A DNA stretch of 64,000 nucleotides from Prionace glauca (Eukaryota; Chordata; Chondrichthyes; Carcharhiniformes; Carcharhinidae). Position 1 is the stretch's first letter; every line of letters starts with the position of its first letter. Location of the stretch: contig CM075760.1 of NCBI GenBank assembly GCA_037974335.1, forward strand, positions 21,489,291 through 21,553,290, given 5' to 3'. The notes below the pieces were generated by a model. The model searched no databases, had not been told where the DNA came from, and saw only the letters and a program-made list of their open reading frames with translations. The position numbers and the translations under genes were made by a program. Shown here one piece after another: positions 57,350 to 64,000 of the stretch.

Positions 57350-57930
57350 GCACAGATAGGTAAAGGATGGGGTTAGATACAAAATACATTTTCCTCTCCA
57401 ATGTCCCCATCAAACACTCCCCAGACATGTATAGCACGTGGATAGACACAGAGTACATGTCCCTTTACAATCCTTCCGTCAACCACTCCCAGAACAGCTG
57501 CAATAAGGCAGGAGTAGATACATAATAAATCTCCTTCTACATTGTCCTCATCGAACACTCCCAGGATGGGGACAGTATGTGGTTAGATGTAGAAAATTAT
57601 CCCCATTAACAACTACATTTCATTTTTCTCATCCCTTTTGAACGGCTCCTTGAACCACCATGCAGTGGTTCAGTTTCTCGTCCTCCTTGCAGTCCCGCCC
57701 ACGTCCGCACAGGGAGCAATTGTCTACACTGCCCCCATCAAACATACCGAGGAATGGTACAGAACGGGGTTAGATACAGAATAAGGTTCCTTCTACACTG
57801 CTCCCCATCAAACACTCCCAGGACAGGTACAGCACGGGGTTAGATATAGAGTTGAGCTCCCTCTGTCCACATCAAGAACTCCCAAGAAAGCTGCAGTACA
57901 TGGACAGATGGAAAATAAAGTTACTTTAAA
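57350..57930. repeat. Minisatellite, about 65-70 bp unit
   Basis: Unit of the type 'ctacactgtccccatcaaacactcc...ggacaggtacagcacggggttagatacagaataa', seven or so diverged copies (the middle 57600-57720 is less regular). The same unit, reversed, is at 23.75 kb. Confidence 0.82.
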
Positions 57931-57989
57931 AGCACCCATATAGAAATAATTTGTTTTACAGCACCAACACAGAATAATTAATGATCTAT

Positions 57990-59300
57990 GGCCCTGATTA
58001 TTTTATAGATCCCTATAAGATCACCCCTCAGCCTTCTACGCCCCAAAAGAAAAAAGTCCCAGACTATCAAGCCTCTTCTTATAGCTCAAGCCGTCAATTC
58101 TCGGTAGCATCGTAGTAAATCTCTTCTGCACTCATTCTAGTTTAATAATATCTTTTTCATAATAGTGTGATCAAAACTGTCCACAATATTCCAACTGTGG
58201 CCTTACCAATGTCTTGTACAACTTCAACAAGATGTTCCAACTCCTGTATTCAATGAAATCAAGCATGCTGAATGCATTTTGCACCACTATTCCATCTGTG
58301 ATTCCACTTTCAAGGAATTATGAACATGTACCCCTAGATCTCTTTGTTCTATAACTCTCCCCAAAGCCCTACTATTAACTGACTAAGACCTGCCCTGGTT
58401 CAATCTACCAAAATGCATCAGCTCACATTTATCTAAATTAAACTCCATCTGCCATTCGTCAGCCCACTCATCCAATTGATCAAGGTTCTATTGTAATCAG
58501 AGATAAACTTCTTCACTGTCCACTTTGCCACCCATCATGCTGTCATCTGCAAACTTACTAACCATGCCCCCTATATTCTCATACAAAACATTAATATAAG
58601 TGACAAATAACAGTGGACCCAACACCGATCCCTGAGCCACACCACTGCACACAGGTCTCAGTTTGAAAAACAACACTGTACAACCACCCTCTAGCTTCTG
58701 TCATCAAGTCAGTTTTGTATCAATTCAGCAACCTCACCCTGGATCCAATTAGCTTATGCAACTAGCTACCATGTGGCACCCTGTCAAATGCTTTGCTGAA
58801 GACGATTTAAAGAGCATCAACTGCACTGCCCTTAATTACCTTCTTGGCTCCCCCTTCAAAACAAAACAATCAAATTTGGGAACATGATTTTCCAATCGCA
58901 AAGCCAAGCTGAACGTCCCTAATCAGTCTTTGCATCACTAAGTGTCTGTAGATCCCGTCACTCAAAATACCTTCCAAAAACACATCCACCAAGATGTGAG
59001 GCTCACCGGCCTATCGTTCTCAGGCTTTTCCTTGCAGTCCTTTTTAAACAAACGCACAGCATTTGCCATTCTCCAATCTTCAGGCACCTCACCCGTGACT
59101 ATTGATGAGTCAAGTATTGCGGCCAGTGGACCCGCAATTTCCTCCCTAGCCTCCCACAATTACCTGAAATACACTCATCAGATCCCGGGGATTTTTCTAC
59201 GTTAATGCGCTTTTAGACTTCCAGCACCTCTTTCTCTGTAATACATACACTCCTCAACACATCACTATTTATGTCCCCAAGTCCCCTACCATCCATAATA
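57990..59300 (-). mobile_element. LINE fragment, minus strand (family C-like)
   Basis: Reverse of a 3' end and C-terminal domain at the left ('tcacccctcagccttctac', 'atcaagcctcttcttatagc'). The RT follows rightwards, with the FADD region near 58550 and the minus frame 58962-59159 reading LDSSIVTGEVPEDWRMANAV and LFKKDCKEKPENDRPVSLTS. Many stops. Confidence 0.85.
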
Positions 59301-59314
59301 AAGCCCAAAGCTGG

Positions 59315-59625
59315 ATATGGGCCAATGTTATGGGCTGACATGCCATGCAGGTACCTCTGGTTACCACTGCTGCCTCATAATGCCAGAGGTCTGTGTTAAA
59401 TTCCTGGCTTGGTTCACTGTGGAAAGTCTGCACATTTTCCAAGTGTTTCCTCTGGGTGCTCTTGGTTCCACCCACAGTCTGAAAGACGTGATGGTTAGGG
59501 TGCATTAGCCGTGCTAAGTTCTCCTCAGTGTACCCGAACAGCGTGGTGACTCGGGGACTTTCTCAGTAACTTAATTGCAGTGTTAATGTCAGCCTACATT
59601 TGACACTTTATAAATATAAAAGTTC
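59315..59625 (+). mobile_element. tRNA-derived SINE, + strand
   Basis: 'ctgctgcctcataatgcc', 'ctctgggtgctcttggttcc', 'cacagtctgaaagacgtg', then the 3' end 'aacttaattgcagtgttaatg'. The A and B boxes have decayed. Confidence 0.78.
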
Positions 59626-59824
59626 CTCTGAGTATGAATTGTTGAATATCACTGGGAATCCTCACTTAGCTGTTAGTGTAAGTGCATGTGAATATGTTCA
59701 TATTCGGAAACAAGAATACTCCTGCCTAATTTGATTTGAAGCCCTCGATCTGAGGGATTGGGTATTTATCCAGCTGCAAGAAATAGTTTACTGGATATTT
59801 AAAGGTTTTATTCATTCTTGGGGC

Positions 59825-60120
59825 TTGGGTGTCCCTGGCCGGCAAGCATTTATTGCCCATCCCTAGTTGCCCTTGTTCAGAGGGCAATTATTGCTGTGGC
59901 CCTGGAGTCACATCTAGGCCTGTCCACGAAAGGACAACAGATTTCGTTCCCTAGGAGATTAATGAACGAGATGTGTTTTTCCAACAATCAACAATGGTTT
60001 TATGGTCACCAGTAGATTGTGAATTTCAGCTATATTTATTCGAATTCCACCAAATGTCGTGAGAGGATTTGAACCCGGGTGCCCAGAACACTAGCTGACT
60101 TTCATCACATGACCCTGAGT
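59825..60120 (-). mobile_element. SINE family F, minus strand
   Basis: 'caagcatttattgcccatcc', 'ggccctggagtcacatctag' and B-box complement 'gatttgaacccgggtgcc'. Good copy. Confidence 0.88.
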
Positions 60121-60261
60121 GTACACACACTGAGTTCCATTAACATAGACACTCCCCGTCATGTGCATGTGCAGGGCTCCCGGATTGACAAAACTAACTG
60201 CCTCTTTCAGGGATAACATATTCCAATATGTAATCCCTGATGGTTTTCGTTCAAGTCATTA

Positions 60262-60297
60262 TGCATGTCTCTCTTTCTCTTTCTGTCTACTGTGCAC

Positions 60298-60352
<55 letters not shown>

Positions 60353-61020
60353 CCTCTCTCGCTCTCTCTTTGTCTGTCTCTCCACCTCACCATGTTGTTT
60401 GCTCTTGTTGTGTCCATTGTACTCGTTCTTTCTCATTCATTCCCATTTGCTTATGCTCTCTGTCTCTTACCTCTGTTTCACTCTGCCTCTGCCTATTTCC
60501 CTCTGCCTCCCTTTATGCCTCTCTTTTTCTCTTCATCTCCCTATCTCTCTCTTTTTACATTCCTCCTTCTGTCTTCCCCTCTCTCCCTTTCTCAATCCAT
60601 GTCCGTCTCAAAGAATAAAGAACAAAGAACAGCACAGCATGGGAAACAGGCCCTTCGGCCCAATGACCCCGCACCACCATTTTAACGTTGTGATTTCCCT
60701 CTTCCACACCCTTATCTACGCTTATGGCACTCCACATTGGAAATCAGATAGAGGGAAGAATAATGTCATTTCCCCCACTCTCTTTCCCTGTCTCTCTTAT
60801 TCTGTGTGACTCTCCCTGTCTTTTCTCTTTGTGTCCATCTCTCTGCTTCTCTGTTTTTTTACACATTGTATCTGTTAAAGACTCATTCAAATTCTGATAC
60901 TATCCATGCCTTTCTGAGCCTCCCTCGCTCCATCCATTTCTGTCTCTGTATCACTCTCACTGTTGCTCTCACTGGCTTCCTGTCTCTCTCTGTCATTCTT
61001 TCAGTCTTTGTGATTCTGTC
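60262..61020. repeat. TCTC-rich low-complexity region
   Basis: TCTCTCTC and TCTGTCTC runs, dense at 60290-60370 and looser to 61020, broken by a LINE tail at 60605-60750. Long Ser-Leu frames here are artefacts. Confidence 0.88.
60605..60750 (-). mobile_element. Family B LINE tail, minus strand
   Basis: 'aagaataaagaacaaagaac', 'gggaaacaggcccttcgg' and 'ccgcaccaccattttaac' are the reverse of the family B 3' terminus seen at 16.2 kb. Confidence 0.85.
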
Positions 61021-61083
61021 TGATAATTTAAAGTTTGAATGCCGAAGAGGAAGATTCAGGGGCCTTGTGGTTGTAATTTCTGC

Positions 61084-61985
61084 TTAGGGTGTAACGAATT
61101 GAGAAATTGCAGAAAGGGGAGATTTCAGAACGTTTTTCAGCTGTTGTCTGAAGTGAGTCTGTGTCACAGCATAAATAGCAGTGTTCGTGCAGCAACTCAG
61201 GAGTTGCAACATGAAGCCTAAATCTTTCACAAAATGATCTAGCCATACTGACTGATAGCCCATGTAATAGAGCCGAGTCCATATTGAATAAACCATTAAA
61301 ATTGACCATAACAGGATGAAATTGGCTGAGATAACAAACAGTAAAATGATGGATTTCCTTCGACTCTCCATCTCTGGGTCTCTGGAATTCTCTCCACTGC
61401 AGTGAGTCCGGAGTCTCCTGCGGGCTCTGCTGCTCACTAAAATGTGTCTGACGGTGAGAGCATTGAGCAGCAGAATCAGGACGAATGGGACAACTGGGTT
61501 TAGGATGTGGTGGAGGAACTCAATTGTTACCCAGACCGGGGATTCCAAAATTTTGATTGTGAAATAACAAAACCAGGGGTTGTTGGCGAGCTGATATCCA
61601 TTTGTCATCATAAAATACCAGAAAACGTTCTTTAAACAGCTCAGCACTGTCACTGTTCCCAGAACCACAGCCGCCGATTTCTCAGTGCAATATTTACTTT
61701 TCAGCTTGGGGCAGCAAATGGCCACAAATCGATCAAAGGTGAAAGTGACGGTGAACCAGACAGAACAGTCAGTGGCTGCATAAAGCAGGACGGCGTGGAT
61801 GTTACACACGTGGACAAATAATAGGAAATAAAACTGTTCCCGATAAACAATGGGAATCTGTCTCAATATCAGGTCGAGGATAACGACCAGCAGATCCCCC
61901 GCTGACATGGCCACCAGGTAACGAGTGACACATTTGGAAAGACCACAGTTTCTGCTCGTCAGTGTTACAATTGTGATTATGTTCA
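61084..61985 (-). CDS. Rhodopsin-type GPCR, main exon (GPR139-like)
   Basis: Seven-transmembrane receptor, 3' coding exon. Starting with the split valine codon it reads VNIITIVTLTSRNCGLSKC, covering the end of TM1, TM2 (about residues 21-43), TM3 with the conserved cysteine at 61 and DRF at 85-87 in place of DRY, TM4 (about 103-125), extracellular-loop cysteine 140, TM5 (about 153-178), a basic third loop, TM6 (about 212-236) and TM7 ending NTAIY (268-272) in place of NPxxY. The acceptor is CTTCCTGACAG on the minus strand, so the start lies in an upstream exon that I could not find. The best family match I can name from the pattern is the GPR139-like group, which is large in fishes. No stop is inside. 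Not obviously linked to the Ig cluster. Confidence 0.85.
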
Positions 61986-62099
61986 CTGTCAGGAAGGAAA
62001 ATAAAGAATAACGTTAGACATCAGTCGGGTGAAGAAGTTACCTTTTAGACTGGAGATGGGTAACATGAAAACAATTGTCCACAAACACAATCACTTCAA

Positions 62100-62265
62100 T
62101 CTAGTTTTGAAAACCAGCATGACTTTTGGACTGTGAGAGGAAACTGGCCCATTCTGGAAAAAAAAAACACGCAGATAGAGGAAGAAGGTTCACTAAGCTG
62201 AGAACTGAACCCAGGTCTCTGATGGTGTGAATCAGTATTGCGAACCACTGTGTCAACATACTGCT
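62100..62265 (-). mobile_element. SINE fragment, minus strand
   Basis: 'cttttggactgtgagagg' and the tRNA-like complement 'gaactgaacccaggtctctg' show a SINE just upstream of the receptor exon. Confidence 0.65.
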
Positions 62266-62559
62266 CCATGGTTTCAACACAATGACGTACATTTGTAAAA
62301 GAGTTTTCTGGGGAGTCCACAACATTGCCTCTCACTCAGCTACAAGTAAATAGCGCCTCTACCTGGTGGCGGTTCTGGAGGGTAAGAAGGTTGAAGGACT
62401 AAACCCTGGCAGAAAATCTGGAGTGGAGTCCTGTAGGTGGTAGCCTGTCTCTCAGACAGTTCACTGACTATCCCTGCAGCAGAACCGGTAGCAAATAATG
62501 CTGAAACCAGCATTTCATTGGTTTCACCCTTTGCTCTGGACAATACTAACAGTTGGCAG

Positions 62560-63408
62560 AGTGAGATCCTGATGCCTCAACAGTCCAGAATCTCGGTTAT
62601 ATCTTCCCAGAACTATATCTTGGAGAGGAGACCATAGCATTGTGACCACCATTTGCATAACACAGGAAGAAACAGCAATCTAATACTCGATTGGCACAGA
62701 ACACAAGTGCCAGGGTTTGCTTTGGACAGTGGGAGAAAGCTTCTGCTTTCATGAAATATGACCATCCATAGTACCAGTGCATTAGCTGCTGGCCCACTGT
62801 GGCCTACTGGACCACTGAAGCTCATTGAGTCCCCTCTCGGCAGGAAAGATATTAATCTACGCACCAGGTAAGAAAAGCTCAAACCAAGGCTGGTACAAAA
62901 GAAAAGCCAAGAAGGCTGCCTTAATGTCAATCGCCCATGACTCTGACATCCAACATTGTGAAATGCATCAAAAGGTGAGTCATGGCATGAATCAAATCCA
63001 CTCCCCCAGATTGCCTGAATCCACTACAGTTCACCTATCTCCACAACAGGTCCACAGACACCTGCCGCTGGCCCTCCATACAATCCTAAAACACAGAAAC
63101 ATGTTTATTGACTACAGCTCAATGTTCAACAACATTATTCCTACGAAATGCATGTCAAAAATCTATGTCTTGGGGCTGGGTTCCTGCCTCTGCAATTGAT
63201 CTTGAACTTTGTAACTCACAGATAGCAATAAATAAGGGCAGACAACAACACCACCTTCACAAGCATCCTCAACAGTAGTGCCCCTCAAGGGTGTGTACTC
63301 AGCTCTTTATTACACTCCTTATACACCAATGACTGTATGGCCAAATTCCACTACAACTCGACTTCCAGGTTTGCTGATGACATCACTGTAGTGGGCCAGA
63401 TCTCGAAC
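62560..63408 (+). mobile_element. LINE fragment (family L2-like), RT part
   Basis: Decayed sense-strand RT: 'tttattgactacagctcaatg' region encodes FIDYSSMFNNIIPTK, later 'gcccctcaagggtgtgtac' gives APQGC and 'tttgctgatgacatcactg' gives FADDIT. A different family from A-E because its blocks read APQGCVL rather than GVPQGSVL. Several interruptions. Cut by the next LINE. Confidence 0.75.
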
Positions 63409-64000
63409 AAAATAAGAACATAAGAACATAAGAAATAGGAGCAGGAGTAGGCCATCTGGCCCTTCGAGCCTGCCCCGCCATTCAATAAGATCATGGCTGA
63501 TCTGTCGTGACTCAGCTCCACCTTCCCGCCCTCTCACCATAACCCTTAATCCCTTCTCTTATCAAAAACCCATCAACCCGTTTCTTAAAACTATTTAGCG
63601 AGGCAGCCTCCACCACCTCAACGGGCAGAGAATTCCAGAGATTCACCACCCTTTGAGTGAAGAAGTTCCTCCTCAACTCTGTTCTAAACCGCCCCCCCTT
63701 TATCTTGAGGCTGTGTCCCCTAGTCCTACTGTCTTTTTTGAGCGGGAAGAGTCTCTCCACCTCTATCCTATCCATCCCATTCATCTTCTTATACGTCTCT
63801 ATGAGATCTCCCCTCATTCTTCTAAACTCTAACGAGTACAAGCCTAGTTTATTCAGCCTCTCCTCAGAGCTCAATCCCCTCAACTCCGGTATCAGCCGAG
63901 TAAACCTCCTCTGCACTCCCTCCAGGGCCAAAATATCCTTGCGCAGGTGCGGCGCCCAAAACTGCACACAGTACTCCAGCTGCGGCCTCACCAATGCCCT
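63409..64000 (-). mobile_element. LINE (family A), minus strand, runs off the window
   Basis: Tail in reverse ('aagaacataagaacataag') then 3' end and C-terminal domain. The minus frame 63512-63994 is open for 160 codons: RPQLEYCVQFWAPHLRKD, EGVQRRFTRLIPELRG, EFRRMRGDLIETYK, NFFTQRVVNLWNSLP and VDGFLIREGIKGY. It extends past the right edge, so its 5' extent is unknown. Young-looking. Confidence 0.92.

Noticed and set aside
60161-60809. 174- and 189-codon Ser-Leu open frames resembling membrane proteins
   Set aside because: Produced by TCTC repeats in all three frames and running into a LINE tail.
63512-63994. 160-codon gene on the minus strand
   Set aside because: Same family A LINE C-terminal domain; continues off the window.

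Overview
The window is nuclear DNA from a cartilaginous fish, most likely a shark. The evidence is one compact immunoglobulin heavy-chain (IgM) cluster in germline order, V-D1-D2-J-CH1-CH2-CH3-CH4-TM1-TM2 on the + strand, within about 20 kb. This is the multi-cluster arrangement typical of elasmobranchs. Most of the rest is tRNA-derived SINEs, several families of 5'-truncated LINEs and tandem repeats. I cannot name the species from sequence alone.

Layout. 1-8.3 kb: an 84-bp tandem array of about 37 copies (612-3720), a CA microsatellite and degenerate interspersed arrays; no gene seen. 8.6-18.2 kb: LINE and SINE fragments, including a LINE (about 13.08-16.27 kb) that carries a 5'-truncated copy of its own family inserted inside it. 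18.2-21.4 kb: a diverged copy of the 5' flank of the working VH gene, ending in a broken VH pseudogene (about 20.73-21.39 kb) with a repeat inserted in its leader intron. 21.4-27.4 kb: repeats, plus an inverted copy of part of the VH 5' flank. 27.4-29.6 kb: the 5' flank and promoter of the working VH. 29.6-49.2 kb: the IgM cluster. 49.2-61 kb: LINEs, SINEs, a 56-bp array and a roughly 65-bp array. 61.08-61.99 kb (minus): the main exon of a rhodopsin-type receptor resembling GPR139-like receptors. 62-64 kb: LINE fragments.

How the cluster works. The leader and V exon are open and keep the two canonical cysteines and the tryptophan. The recombination signals are V(23), (12)D1(22), (12)D2(12), (23)J, so the 12/23 rule forces V-D1-D2-J joining within the cluster. 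J splices to CH1 across a 10.3-kb intron. All C exons are open, with matching splice phases. CH4 either reads into a mu-type secretory tail or splices from an internal donor to TM1/TM2 to give the receptor form. The cluster looks complete and functional.

The most interesting feature is the J-CH1 intron. It contains diverged tandem duplications, a long CTCA-type tract and then, about 1.0 kb before CH1, a G-rich, purine-rich minisatellite repeatedly containing GAGCTGGGG-like motifs on the sense strand. In position, strand asymmetry and AGCT content it resembles a mammalian switch region. Function is inference only.
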